NCBI GenBank assembly: GCA_003225295.1
Contig: QHYZ01000057.1
Location: 41,505 to 105,504, forward strand
Direction of reading: 5' to 3'
DNA: 64,000 nucleotides
Source of the DNA: Acidobacteriota bacterium
Lineage (GTDB): Bacteria; Acidobacteriota; Terriglobia; Acidiferrales; UBA7541
The position numbers and the translations under genes are program-made. Below the pieces are notes generated by a model. The model saw nothing but the letters and a program-made list of their open reading frames with translations, was not told the origin of the DNA and searched no databases. Shown here piece by piece: positions 28,880-38,783 of this stretch; position 1 is the first letter of the stretch; the number at the start of each line of letters is the position of its first letter.

Positions 28880-31800
28880 ATGTTCCGATGGACGGCCGCT
28901 TTGTTCACGCTGATGCTGGCGCGCATTTGTTTGGCGGATGAACATCCTCCGCAGCTTTTGCATCACCCTACTGTCAACTCGACCAAAATCGTATTCGAGT
29001 ATGCGGGAGATTTGTGGAGCGTTCCGCGCGCCGGCGGAGTAGCTGTGCGTCTCACCGCAGGCAATGGTGCCGCGTCTGGCCCGATTTTCTCGCCCGATGG
29101 TCATGAGATCGCGTTCACCGGAAGCTACGACGGAAATTCTGACGTATATATAATTCCCGCAACAGGAGGCACTCCGCGACGCCTCACCTACCATCCCTCC
29201 CCAGACCTAGTAATCGGGTGGACGCGCGATGGTCAGCAAGTGCTTTTTAGGTCGGCCCGCAACAGCGCCTCCAGGTCTTCCCAGCTCTTCACGGTCTCGC
29301 GCGACGGCGGATTTCCAACTCAACTGCCTCTGCCAATCGGCGCCGAAGGCTCCTACTCGCCCGACGGAAAGGAACTCGCCTACGTTCCGCTGGACCACGC
29401 CTTCGAGATCTGGAAGCGCTACCGTGGCGGCCGAACCTCGCCTATTTGGATCGTCAGGCTATCGGATTCCAGCGTGACCCCGGTTCCGCGCGATAATTCC
29501 AACGACTTCAACCCGATGTGGGTGGATCACCGTGTTTTTTTCCTCTCCGACCGCAACGGTCCAATGTCTCTTTTGAGTTACGACACGCAGTCGAAAGCTG
29601 TGTCGATGGCGCTGAAAAACGACGGGCTCGATTTTAAGTATGCCAGCGCCGGGCCGGACGCGATTGTCATCGAGCAGTTCGGCGCCATCTGGCTCTACGA
29701 CTTGAAATCTGGCACCGCGCACAGAGTTGAGATCCGCATCTCAGGCGAGCTGCCGCACTTGCGGACGCGCTTCTTGAATGTGGCAAACAGAATCTCGAGC
29801 TCGGACATTTCGCCAACCGGCTTACGCGCCGTATTTGGAGCCCGCGGTGAAATCCTGACTGTCCCAGCGGAAAAGGGCGATATTCGCAACCTGACCAATT
29901 CGCCTGGCATTGATGAACGTTCTCCCGCGTGGTCCCCCGACGGGACCAAAATTGCCTATCTTTCCGATGAATCGGGCGAGTATGCACTGCACATCAAGAA
30001 TCAAAATGGCCAGGGCGAGCCAGAAAAGATCGGCCTCGGCACTCCTGGTTCATATTTCTACTTTCCTACCTGGTCGCCGGACAGCAAGAAGATGGCCTAT
30101 ACCGACAAGCGCCTGAACTTGTGGTACGTGGATCTCGAAAAGAAATTGCCCGTGAAAGTGTTTCATGACCGCTTCACCGGGCCACAGCAAATTTTCCAAG
30201 CTGCGTGGTCACCAGACAGCAAGTGGCTAGCCTACACGCAACAAGAAGTGAGTCACATGCGCTCGGTTTTTCTCTATTCTTTGGAAACTGGTCAGAGCCA
30301 GCGCGTGACGGACGGCATGAGCGAATCGTTCTCGCCGATCTTTGACAGGAGCGGCAAGTATCTTTATTTCCTGGCCAGCACCGACGCGGGTCCGACGTTG
30401 GACACTTCCATGCTCAGCCTGGACCGGCCAGTGACTACGAGTGTCTATATCGTAGTCTTGCGCAAGGATCTGCCTTCTCCACTCGCGCCGGAAAGCGATG
30501 AAGAAGGGCAAGCGAAGCCCGACGCCAAATCCGAAGCGTCCAAACCGGACGAAACGAAATCAGATTCCTCGAAACCGCAAAGCCAGGAGAAGCCCAAGCT
30601 CCCGGAGCCCGTGAAGGTGGATTTTGAAAAGATCGGCCAGCGTATCCTGGCGCTTCCGATCCCGGCAAGAAACTACACGGAAATAGTTTCCGGAAAAGAA
30701 GGCGTGCTTTTCGTCGTGGAAGGGCCGTTAGTCGAGCCTCTGAGTGGACCAAGCGCACTAACGGCTCACCGCTTTGAGCTTAAGACGCGAAAGATTGACA
30801 AACTGCTCGACAACATTCTCGAGTTCCACGTTTCGGCGAATGGCGAGAAGATTCTATACCGCCAGCCTAACGACTCCCAGCCTGGCGGAAACACCCCGCC
30901 CCCACAAACCTGGGTCATTGCGCCGCTTCCTCCCGCACCAGGTCCAGGTAGCCCAAGTTCGGGCGCATTGGCGGGAGGTGGCGGCCTTTCGAACGCAAAA
31001 ACATTGAATCTCAGTTCCATGGAAGTGCGCGTCGAGCCCGTCACGGAATGGAACGAGATGTATCACGAGGCGTTTCGGTTCGAGCGCGATTTCTTCTATG
31101 ACCCCAGCTTCCACGGTCTCGACCTGGCAGCAACTGAGAAAAAGTACGCCGCTTATCTTCCTGCAATCGCCTCGCGGTCCGACTTGAACTACATATTTCA
31201 AGAAGCCATGGGCGAGCTTACGGTGGGGCATCTGTTCGTTGCCGGTGGCGACGGCCCGGATGTGAAACGCATCCCCGTGGGGCTCCTCGGAGCTGACTAC
31301 CAGATTGACAACGCCCGCTACCGCTTTTCACGCATCTATGATGGCGAGAATTGGAATCCGCAATTGCACGCGCCGTTGACGCAGCCTGGTGTAAACGTCA
31401 CTCAAGGCGAATACTTGCTAGCGGTGAATGGGCATGACCTCCGCAGCACTGATGAGGTCTACAGTTTCTTCGAAGAAACGGCTGGCAAATCCGTGATTCT
31501 GCGCGTCGGACCGAATCCCGATGGCATAGGTTCACGCGAAGTGACGGTCGTTCCCGTCGAGAGTGAAGGGGGACTCAGACAACTGGCGTGGGTGGAGGAC
31601 AACCGCCGAAAAGTGGAGCAGCTCAGCGCTGGAAAACTGGCTTATGTCTATTTGCCCGACACTGCCTCGAGTGGATACACATTCTTCAATCGTTACTTCT
31701 TCTCCCAGGCGGGAAAGCAAGGAGCGGTGGTTGATGAGCGTTTCAACCGTGGCGGGACGAACACGGACTACATTTTGGATTATCTGCGCCGCACGCTCAT

Positions 31801-32272
31801 GAACTATCGCGCCACGCGCGACGGCGAGGACATGACCACTCCCGTTAGCCTCATCCGCGGGCCGAAAGTGATGATCATCAATGAATATGCAGGCTCGGGT
31901 GGTGACGCCATGCCCTGGCATTTCCGCCAGGCCAAGATTGGCCTCCTCGTTGGGAAGCGAACCTGGGGAGGCCTGGTGGGATTCTTCGGCCCCGGCGAAG
32001 ATCTCATGGACGGAGGCATCGTAACCGCGCCGAGCCGCGGATTCTGGACTCCGAACAACAAATGGGAAGTCGAAAACCAAGGGATCGCGCCAGACGTCGA
32101 AGTGGAACTCGATCCCCAAGCCATGCGCGAGGGGCACGACCCGCAACTCGAGAGGGCCGTTCAGTTACTCCTCTCGGATCTGGTGAAAAATCCCCTTCCC
32201 ACATACAATAAGCCGCCCTATCCCAACTACCATCGCAACTCGGCGGTGCCTGCAGCCCATCCGGACAACTAA
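28880..32272 (+). CDS. secreted tricorn-protease homologue (S41 family)
   Basis: 1130 residues from ATG 28880 (GAGGTGG 8 nt upstream); ATG 28874 is an alternative. A signal peptide (FRWTAALFTLMLARICLA) precedes a long TolB/WD40-like propeller (about 25-600) with SPDGHEIAFTG and SPDGTKIAYLSDESG units. A Lys/Pro/Glu-rich linker is at about 530-580. Then come the tricorn core helical part, a PDZ-like domain (EYLLAVNGHDLRSTDEVY) and the S41 domain with the likely nucleophile Ser in NEYAGSGGDAMPW. Tricorn enzymes degrade peptides. The signal peptide points to peptide breakdown in the periplasm or outside the cell. It stands alone on the plus strand. Confidence 0.92.
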   Translation: MFRWTAALFTLMLARICLADEHPPQLLHHPTVNSTKIVFEYAGDLWSVPRAGGVAVRLTAGNGAASGPIFSPDGHEIAFTGSYDGNSDVYIIPATGGTPRRLTYHPSPDLVIGWTRDGQQVLFRSARNSASRSSQLFTVSRDGGFPTQLPLPIGAEGSYSPDGKELAYVPLDHAFEIWKRYRGGRTSPIWIVRLSDSSVTPVPRDNSNDFNPMWVDHRVFFLSDRNGPMSLLSYDTQSKAVSMALKNDGLDFKYASAGPDAIVIEQFGAIWLYDLKSGTAHRVEIRISGELPHLRTRFLNVANRISSSDISPTGLRAVFGARGEILTVPAEKGDIRNLTNSPGIDERSPAWSPDGTKIAYLSDESGEYALHIKNQNGQGEPEKIGLGTPGSYFYFPTWSPDSKKMAYTDKRLNLWYVDLEKKLPVKVFHDRFTGPQQIFQAAWSPDSKWLAYTQQEVSHMRSVFLYSLETGQSQRVTDGMSESFSPIFDRSGKYLYFLASTDAGPTLDTSMLSLDRPVTTSVYIVVLRKDLPSPLAPESDEEGQAKPDAKSEASKPDETKSDSSKPQSQEKPKLPEPVKVDFEKIGQRILALPIPARNYTEIVSGKEGVLFVVEGPLVEPLSGPSALTAHRFELKTRKIDKLLDNILEFHVSANGEKILYRQPNDSQPGGNTPPPQTWVIAPLPPAPGPGSPSSGALAGGGGLSNAKTLNLSSMEVRVEPVTEWNEMYHEAFRFERDFFYDPSFHGLDLAATEKKYAAYLPAIASRSDLNYIFQEAMGELTVGHLFVAGGDGPDVKRIPVGLLGADYQIDNARYRFSRIYDGENWNPQLHAPLTQPGVNVTQGEYLLAVNGHDLRSTDEVYSFFEETAGKSVILRVGPNPDGIGSREVTVVPVESEGGLRQLAWVEDNRRKVEQLSAGKLAYVYLPDTASSGYTFFNRYFFSQAGKQGAVVDERFNRGGTNTDYILDYLRRTLMNYRATRDGEDMTTPVSLIRGPKVMIINEYAGSGGDAMPWHFRQAKIGLLVGKRTWGGLVGFFGPGEDLMDGGIVTAPSRGFWTPNNKWEVENQGIAPDVEVELDPQAMREGHDPQLERAVQLLLSDLVKNPLPTYNKPPYPNYHRNSAVPAAHPDN

Positions 32273-32351
32273 AGCATTCTGCCCGAATTGATGCGCCCGA
32301 ACACGTGGGTTAGTCAGCAGGAAGTTTGGTGACGCGACTATTATCCGGGCG

Positions 32352-32660
32352 GTGTCCCGTATGGAACAGGTGCACGCACTAGCACAGGCGTATCATCAGC
32401 AAATGAAGCGAGAACTGCCTGTTACGTGTTGTACAGAGTGTGGCGGCGCTGGTTACAACATGAGGGTCGCAAACGGTCGTTGTTGCAAGGCCAGTGGCGA
32501 ACAACGCTGCCGCGGCATTAACGCAATTGCTACTAAAACATTTGATTGGAGCGAATGTACGCACTGTCAAGCAACCGGATATTACCGCAATAAAGAATGC
32601 CCGAACTGCAAAGGTGCCGGCTACCTATTCGTGGGCCTGAGGGATGAAGCAACGGTTTAA
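32352..32660 (+). CDS. small DnaJ-like zinc-finger protein
   Basis: 102 residues (start GTG 32352 or ATG 32361). It carries CTECGGAGYN, CTHCQATGYY and CPNCKGAGYL, that is three CxxCxGxG-like units as in the DnaJ Cys-rich domain, plus an extra CC...C stretch. There is no J domain and no substrate-binding barrel. It could bind zinc and act as a small chaperone-like or RNA-binding factor; this is inferred. It sits alone between the tricorn homologue and an ADOP permease on the opposite strand. Paired cysteines argue for a real gene. Confidence 0.7.
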   Translation: MSRMEQVHALAQAYHQQMKRELPVTCCTECGGAGYNMRVANGRCCKASGEQRCRGINAIATKTFDWSECTHCQATGYYRNKECPNCKGAGYLFVGLRDEATV

Positions 32661-32728
32661 ACGCGCCACTTTCAAGCGGATCGGCGCCGCAACGGATTGG
32701 CCTAGTCCTTCAAAATCTCCTTCTGTTT

Positions 32729-35185
32729 TCATTCATATCGTAGCGAGACGATTGGATCGACTCGCGTCGCTCGGCGGGCCGGCAACCACGAAGCAAACAG
32801 CGCCACCAGCGTTAGCAACACCGCCATCCCCGCAAACGTCAGCGGATCAGTAGCACTCACCCCGTACAACAATCCCCCCATCACCCGCGTGAGGGCGAAC
32901 GCCGCCACCAGCCCACCTCCAACACCAAACAGGGCTAGCTGCAAGCCTTCGCCCAGCACCATCTTCAATACATCCCTTCGCGAGGCCCCGAGCGCCATCC
33001 GCACACCGATCTCCTGCGTCCGCTGCGCCACGTTGTATCGTACCAACCCGAACAACCCCACGGCCGCAAGACTCAGCGCCATCGCCGCAAACACCGTCAG
33101 CAGCGCTACCGCAGACCGCCGGGGGCCCAACGATAACGTCACGCGTTGGTCCATCGTCTTCAAATCCGAGATCGGCTGCCCGGGATCGACGGCCTGAACC
33201 GCTTCGCGAATCGTCGCCCCCAGCCCCGCCGCGTCGCCGTTGGTCCTGGCGATAAGAAATGTTGCCGCTGATTCGACCTGGTACAGTGGGTAGTAGTAAA
33301 CACCCTTCGCCGCACCGATCACGCCTTCGGCGGAGGACTCATCGCCCGCCACCTGCGAATGCCGCACCGGCGTTACCACGCCTACGATAGTTTTCCACGG
33401 TGAATTCGATCCGTTGCGAATCCGTTGCCCCACCGGATCTTGATCCGGCCAATACTGGCGGCCCAGGTTTTCGTCGATCATTGCTACCGGCTGGCTTCCC
33501 AGGCGATCTTGATCTGTGAATGTCCGTCCCCGGATCAATTGAATCTTCATCGTATCGAAGTATCCGGGGCTGACCTGTCGGATATCGCCGTGCGGTCCAG
33601 GATCGCCGGGACGCAACACCCGCCCTTCAATTCCGAACGACGCCGAGCCGCCGAAACCGCTGAACGGCAGCGGCACGGCCGCCGCCGCGGACTCCACGCC
33701 GGGCGAATTCGCCAGGCGTTCCAGGGCGCTGCGCAGGAAACTGATTTGCTTCGCCGGAGTCTCGTACGCCCGGTCCGGCAGCGCGAGCGCTGCACTCATT
33801 AGGCCATGCGGCCTGAATCCCAGATCAACGTCGCGCAGCTTAGCCAGGCTTTTCAGAAACACCCCCGCGCTGGCCAGCAGCACAAGAGCCAGCGCTAGTT
33901 CGCTCACCACCAAAACGTCGCGAAAACGATGATCGCCCCGTGTCGCGTGACCAGTGCCACGGCCCTGTTTCAGGTTTGTCTGTGGATTGATCCGCGCCAT
34001 CCGCCACGCCGGCGCGGTGCCAAATATCAGCGCCGATACCGCAGCCAGCAGCGCCGTGAATCCGAGCACATGCCCATCCATCGAAATCGCCACGCCCGTC
34101 AATAGGTTCTCCGTTGCCAGCGCCAATATCGCGCGCAACACACCGAACGCAATTGCCAGGCCAAGGACCATTCCGGCGGCCGCCAGCAGCACGCTTTCCG
34201 TCAGCACCTGGCCCGCCAGCCGCCACGGAGAAGCACCGAGCGCCGTGCGCACCGCAAATTCCTTCGACCGGCCCAAAGCGCGCGCAAGTAGCAGCCCCGC
34301 CACATTCGAGCACGCAATCAGCAGAACAAAACCCACCGCGCCAAGCAGGATCAGCAGCGGCTTGCGCACGTCTCCGTACACGAATTCAGTGAAGGGAATG
34401 GCAAAAATTCCCCAGCCCGAATTTTTCGGATAGCCCTGTGCTCTCGGATCGTCCCAGATTTGCTGCGTCACGAGGTTCAAGTATGCGGTAGCATCCGCGA
34501 GCTTCACGTTTGGCTGCAGGCGCGCAACCACAAAGTAGCTTTCATTGAACAGGTTGTCGATCGCGAAGTCTTCGGGTTTCAGACCCAGTGGCGCCCACAG
34601 GTCGGTCGGGTTAGGCCACAAAAAGTCCGGACCCATCACTCCAATGATTCGGTACGGCTCCTGATTGAGCTGGATGGACCGTCCCACGATGTTCGCGTCG
34701 CCGCCGAAGGTGGACTTCCACGCGTTGTAGGAGAGCACGACCTCGTGGTTGGCGCCGGGTTGGTCTTCTTCTGCGGCGAAAACACGACCCAGTAGCGGCT
34801 TGGCGTCGAATACGTCGAACCACTGCCAGGTAACTCGCGACCCGCGCATCCGCAGCGGCCAATCGCCTCCCGTGTAGTTGAAGCCCCCGTCCGTCTGCAT
34901 CGCTGCCGATGCGAAGATCTCTCTGTGGTCGCGCACAAAAGTGTAGTCCGGCGCCGACGCCACAATGCTCTTTAGGTTGAGCTTTTCGTACCGCACTCGA
35001 ATCGCGGCCAGTCGCTGCGCCTGCGATATCCCCGGCGGATGCAGAAGCAGCGAGTTCACTGCACTGAAAATCGCGGCATTGGCGCCAATTCCCAGCGCCA
35101 GCGTCAGTACAGCCACGGTGGTGAAGCCGGGATTCTTGGCGAGCATGCGCAGAGCGTAGCGAAGGTCTTGCAGCAAGGTTTGCAT
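32729..35185 (-). CDS. MacB/FtsX-like orphan permease (ADOP family)
   Basis: From ATG 35185 (GAGGAAG ribosome site) it has 818 residues. The family opening [18 protein letters not shown] is followed by [20 protein letters not shown]. Then come the first periplasmic domain, a membrane block with [20 protein letters not shown], the second periplasmic domain ([19 protein letters not shown]) and the final helices ending [15 protein letters not shown]. It is a different subgroup from the two close permeases at 18713-21211 and 40286-42766. No ATPase gene or PadR regulator is next to it. The substrate is unknown. Confidence 0.92.
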   Translation of the reverse strand: MQTLLQDLRYALRMLAKNPGFTTVAVLTLALGIGANAAIFSAVNSLLLHPPGISQAQRLAAIRVRYEKLNLKSIVASAPDYTFVRDHREIFASAAMQTDGGFNYTGGDWPLRMRGSRVTWQWFDVFDAKPLLGRVFAAEEDQPGANHEVVLSYNAWKSTFGGDANIVGRSIQLNQEPYRIIGVMGPDFLWPNPTDLWAPLGLKPEDFAIDNLFNESYFVVARLQPNVKLADATAYLNLVTQQIWDDPRAQGYPKNSGWGIFAIPFTEFVYGDVRKPLLILLGAVGFVLLIACSNVAGLLLARALGRSKEFAVRTALGASPWRLAGQVLTESVLLAAAGMVLGLAIAFGVLRAILALATENLLTGVAISMDGHVLGFTALLAAVSALIFGTAPAWRMARINPQTNLKQGRGTGHATRGDHRFRDVLVVSELALALVLLASAGVFLKSLAKLRDVDLGFRPHGLMSAALALPDRAYETPAKQISFLRSALERLANSPGVESAAAAVPLPFSGFGGSASFGIEGRVLRPGDPGPHGDIRQVSPGYFDTMKIQLIRGRTFTDQDRLGSQPVAMIDENLGRQYWPDQDPVGQRIRNGSNSPWKTIVGVVTPVRHSQVAGDESSAEGVIGAAKGVYYYPLYQVESAATFLIARTNGDAAGLGATIREAVQAVDPGQPISDLKTMDQRVTLSLGPRRSAVALLTVFAAMALSLAAVGLFGLVRYNVAQRTQEIGVRMALGASRRDVLKMVLGEGLQLALFGVGGGLVAAFALTRVMGGLLYGVSATDPLTFAGMAVLLTLVALFASWLPARRATRVDPIVSLRYE

Positions 35186-35576
35186 TTGCTTCCTCACGGG
35201 GGAATACGCTCGCATCTGGCATTCCGTTCCCTTGCGAAGTAATCCTTGTGTGCACAATGAGATGCGGCGGGCTTAATGAGGCCGCGAGCATTCAGCAAAC
35301 CACACTAGGCATGGTGTGAGCCGGAATCTGTTAGCCGCCATCCTTATGCTGCTCCCATTTCTAGGCGTATCTTTAGCGACTCAGTCCAAGCGGCTAGCGA
35401 TAGACCAAACTGGTATACGCGCGTGGTGCGATCCGGCCCCAGGAATCGAACCGGCCCAAACCGAATGTCCGAGGGCACCCATCATCAGGCGGCGACCTCG
35501 CGAATTAGCTCGAATCTGTACGGCAGGAGTGGCTGAGCTTGGCCCGAGTCGCTCGCGTCTACTCATTGGATTACAG

Positions 35577-36305
35577 TTAATTAAGAAAGCCCTGCCCCAG
35601 CCACCAGGAGCGCGACTGCTCTCGAGTTGGCGTCTGTCCACTCACCAGACGTCCCATGACGTAGAGCTGAATGGCATTTTGATCTTCAGGCGCGAGGCTG
35701 ATGAACTCAATGGCTACGCGCAGCGTTCCCTCTTTACGGACGATGCGAGCGCGCACGCTCAAAGAAGCACGAACTTCTGTAATCTTGAAGTCCAAGGAAA
35801 CTTCCTGGCCTACCTCCGCATCGAGTGACGGTTGCAGCAACATGCCGCTCTGGCTGATGTTCATGCTGCGCAAGGGGAACTGCCGGTCACCCCATGTGCA
35901 GTTGACCTCCGTAAAGAGGGGTAAGCGGGCCGCGTGCCTTTTCCCTTGCCAACCGGGGGAATCCATAGCGGCCAGCATCGGACGGAGGCGAACCGCGCTA
36001 ATGGGCTTGGTGAGAACGAGGTCAGCACCCTCGCCAAAGGCCTCCCGCAAGCCCTCAATATCTTCCGTTGCGCTGAGCACCACAATCGTTGTCTCACGGT
36101 TGGGCTGTGAGTTCCGGATTCGGCGGGTCAGCTCAAGTCCGCCCATACCCACAAAGACCACGTCGAACCGCTGCTTGTCCGCCCGTTGCCCTGCCTCCTG
36201 GCTGTCCTGAAGCGCCAGGACTGTATGATTCAGGGGGGCGGCCAAAGACCTCACGAGTCTCACGCTCACCGGTTCATCGTCGACAATCATGATTTTCAGC
36301 GACAT
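35577..36305 (-). CDS. receiver-PilZ protein lacking the phospho-acceptor Asp
   Basis: 242 residues. Residues 1-118 form a receiver fold: KIMIVDDEP (acidic pair kept), VVLSATED (Ser in the switch position) and LVLTKPIS (conserved Lys). The strand-3 region reads FDVVFVGMGGLELTRRIR, whereas receivers have a D-x-x-M-P segment before GMDGLEL. About five residues including the phospho-acceptor Asp are missing, so phosphorylation at the usual site cannot occur. Residues about 122-225 are PilZ-like (RHAARLPLFTEVN, ..NISQSGMLLQP). The canonical RxxxR spacing is only partly kept, so cyclic-di-GMP binding is uncertain. It is a single-gene unit. Confidence 0.85.
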   Translation of the reverse strand: MSLKIMIVDDEPVSVRLVRSLAAPLNHTVLALQDSQEAGQRADKQRFDVVFVGMGGLELTRRIRNSQPNRETTIVVLSATEDIEGLREAFGEGADLVLTKPISAVRLRPMLAAMDSPGWQGKRHAARLPLFTEVNCTWGDRQFPLRSMNISQSGMLLQPSLDAEVGQEVSLDFKITEVRASLSVRARIVRKEGTLRVAIEFISLAPEDQNAIQLYVMGRLVSGQTPTREQSRSWWLGQGFLN

Positions 36306-37088
36306 ATCGTTGACCTCGGCGTGGTCCTTCCCTGGAAGTCGTTCAAGGAGGATGCGCTAAAATAAGAATAAGCGAGAAGCGTGGTGAGGCCGTGAATGAA
36401 TCGACGGCAATGTCCAAAGGATGAATCACAATGGGCGAGGCTAAAGTACCATGCTCGTTGGCCCGCCAAGCAACTAGCTCACCGAGTTGATTCGCAGTTT
36501 CTCTTTCAATGGACGATAGACCTCACCATTGGTCTGCCTGAGCTTCAGGAATACTTGGCTCAGGGGTTCATCCAAGGCGTTCTGTGGGCTCCAGGCGGCC
36601 AAATCGACTAAGAACTTAGCTGGTGGCAGTATCGTGCTTGACGGTCCTCGGATGCGAACTGGCTTGGCCTCACCAAGGGTCGGTCGGTTTTGCCCGCACC
36701 GGCAGGCACGTCGGCCCTCCATATCGGTTTCTGATCTTTAGAAATCGTAGCCTCTAGCCTAGCAAACAAGGCTATTGCCACTACCAACACCGCGAGCCCG
36801 GCGGGCAGCAATGGCGAGTCAACCGCCTCCACATTTCCCACTACCTCCTCACATCCGTATCTGCCTAAAGGAAGTAGAACACCAGAATGGACGGTTTGGC
36901 CCGTTCTCGGTCGGCACCTGGACGTAAAGCGGAAACGTAGCATTCCCAAATTGGGAAGGTAATTGTTTGACCCGTTTGTTAGCCAATTTGACGATTCTGG
37001 CCGCCGTCGGTGTCCAATGGTGGGGAGCCAAATGCTCCGGTGCGGTGTCTGTTTGCAGCTCGAAGAAGGTGCACAAAAACGGCGCCGA
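36306..37088. other. 783-nt region without a confident gene
   Basis: Fragmentary minus-strand frames look partly protein-like, for example LPAGLAVLVVAIALFARLEA (a membrane segment) and PLSQVFLKLRQTNGEVYRPL. They lie in different frames and lack a clear start or domain. A decayed gene is possible but not shown. Confidence 0.35.
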
Positions 37089-37505
37089 GTGAGAAAGAAC
37101 GCCTGGCTCTTTAGCCAAATGGAGCTATCGGGGCTTCTGGCAGTATGCATCGTGGTGCTCATCGTCTCCATGATCACCCCGCCGGTCCATCACGGGTCCC
37201 TGGTGGACCTGGCCTTCGCGCGCCACGCGGTTCCCATTCGGAACGCGGTCAAAGAAGATGCGATTATCGTGACGATTGCTCGCGACGGGAGGGTGTACTT
37301 CCGGAATTACAGGACGACGTGCAACGACCTACCACGCGCGATTCAGGAAGCAGTGCGGCACGGTGCAGAGCGCAAAGTGTACGTAAAAGCCGATGCGCGA
37401 GCACGCTACTCCGCTGTAGAGGTGGACGCAATCCGCCTGGCGGGAATCGCCAACGTCGTGTTTTTGACAGGTCCTTCCCCAGCTGCGTTTGGGGAATGCA
37501 ACTAA
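37089..37505 (+). CDS. ExbD/TolR-like membrane protein
   Basis: 138 residues from GTG 37089 (ATG 37119 is an alternative). One membrane helix (SGLLAVCIVVLIVSMITPP) is followed by a periplasmic domain with the family pattern: AIIVTIARDGRVYFRNYRTT, then KVYVKADARARYSAVEVDAI and the final RLAGIANVVFLTG. The Asp normally present in the ExbD helix is not seen; Ser and Met occupy this stretch. No ExbB/TolQ gene is adjacent, so it is an orphan. A role in proton-driven energy coupling is therefore uncertain. Confidence 0.75.
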   Translation: MRKNAWLFSQMELSGLLAVCIVVLIVSMITPPVHHGSLVDLAFARHAVPIRNAVKEDAIIVTIARDGRVYFRNYRTTCNDLPRAIQEAVRHGAERKVYVKADARARYSAVEVDAIRLAGIANVVFLTGPSPAAFGECN

Positions 37506-37627
37506 GCACGCGTTTCGTTGGCAGGATCACTCCCCAATCCATTGCGAGCTTGAACTTCCCAGAAGCGGCGAGACCACTTCTCCAACCAGCTGACCAACGC
37601 GCGTAGAATGGCGGCACGAGGTATGTC

Positions 37628-37816
37628 GTGTCGATGGGAGACAAGGAAGACGAGAGCGCGGACCTAGAGAGGTTGTGTCAGGGCGTCTCACCCGGCTATG
37701 CGGCCTGCACCTATCCGGCGACCGTGCGTTGCACGACGTGTAGGAACTGGTTCTGTGATGCCCACGCCGAGGATGACCAGTGGCATCCGTGCATGCTGCC
37801 GCACGGTGATGCATAG
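37628..37816 (+). CDS. small zinc-finger-like protein
   Basis: 62 residues (GTG 37628 with GAGG 6 nt upstream; ATG 37634 is also in frame). The C-terminal half is rich in metal ligands: AACTYPATVRCTTCRNWFCD, then AHAEDDQWHPC, giving five Cys and two His in a B-box/AN1-like spacing. The domain probably binds one or two zinc ions. I do not recognise a named family and the neighbours give no clue. The ligand spacing is the main reason to regard it as real. Confidence 0.55.
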   Translation: MSMGDKEDESADLERLCQGVSPGYAACTYPATVRCTTCRNWFCDAHAEDDQWHPCMLPHGDA

Positions 37817-38271
37817 GAGCCATCGATTTCCAATTCGAGCGGTGCCACCGACATGCTTCTTCCAATACCCTCCCGACATTGCCGCCAACGGTTCTGACCA
37901 TTCCTACGTGCGCAACCGCACTGCCCTTCCTGCTGATCATCATGGTGGCTCCTTTCTCCCGAGCCTGCGGTCGTCAAGTAAGCAAAGTTTACTCGGGTCA
38001 AGGAGCCTACATTGTTATGCAATCAGTCGGGAACGGTAAGAAATCGTATCGAGTTTTCTGGGCGGATTTAAGCGCCCAGGTCAGAAGTGTCCGCGTTAAT
38101 CAGGGCCTACCTCAATTCAGAACTTTGAAATGTGACTCCTCTTTGCGCCTTGTCAACATGGCCCACGATGCAATACAAGGGTCGGCTGCCTGGTACCTGG
38201 TCCGCTCTAGACAATAAAATGTCACGTCGCAGGTTATGATGTTTGTGATTGACTACAGGCGGAAATGGAAA
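37817..38271. other. 455-nt region without a confident gene
   Basis: A plus-strand frame (37879-38217) ends in SGQGAYIVMQSVGNGKKSYR and similar sequence, but it lacks a recognisable domain and a ribosome site. I cannot support it as a gene. Confidence 0.3.
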
Positions 38272-38592
38272 ATGCGTATCCAAGCATATCTTCGCGTCCT
38301 CAGCAATGAAGCCACAATTTGTGCGCTCCACAGCGAGACCAATGTTCCCCATGCGAGCGTTAAGAAACTGAAGGCTCGGAGGGGCACAGTCGGCGACGAG
38401 ATGTGGTGGAACTGACAAATCGAGTCAGTGCCCATCGACATGGAGAATCCCGATGATGGATTTAGAGCACTCTTGCTCGCTCACAAACCGATTCTTACAA
38501 TATTCAAAAGGCACCAGGGACCAGAGACTGATATCTACTTGGAGGTACTAACGCAGTACGAAAAAGGCGAAGAACCTCGAGGGCGACAATGA
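38272..38592 (+). pseudogene. DUF4279-like protein with an in-frame TGA, truncated
   Basis: From ATG 38272 the frame reads MRIQAYLRVLSNEATICALH and continues to GDEMWWN, then TGA (38413-38415), then QIESVPIDMENPDDGFRALL and PETDIYLEVLTQYEKGEEPR to a stop at 38590. The N-terminal AYLRVLS, the WWNW-like segment and the later ..IYLEV.. strand resemble DUF4279-type proteins, often small immunity-like proteins. The TGA sits where Trp is expected (TGG to TGA). The C-terminus is cut short by a frame change near 38583. There is no AGGT-type hairpin after the TGA, so selenocysteine is unlikely. The family call is tentative. Confidence 0.5.
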
Positions 38593-38783
38593 CGTTGAGT
38601 GAGACACTTTGGCATTCTCAGTGCCGAACCCGAACATGTGCCGATTCAGCTTTCGCGACGAATTCCACTTGTACTATTTCGGCATTAATCGGGCGGCGGG
38701 CCAATAATTATAGCTTGCGGAAAACGAAAGACGGTCGGCAACCAGCCGTAGCATTTTATGAGGCGTTCGAATCCGCCGGCGAG

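Noticed and set aside
36849..37118. Minus-strand frame with LPSQFGNATFPLYVQVPTE
   Set aside because: It looks partly protein-like but has no recognised domain and overlaps the ExbD-like gene start; not enough to call.
38413..38415. TGA as a second selenocysteine codon
   Set aside because: There is no AGGT-type hairpin at the right distance, and the position fits Trp in a WWNW-like segment; a nonsense mutation is simpler.
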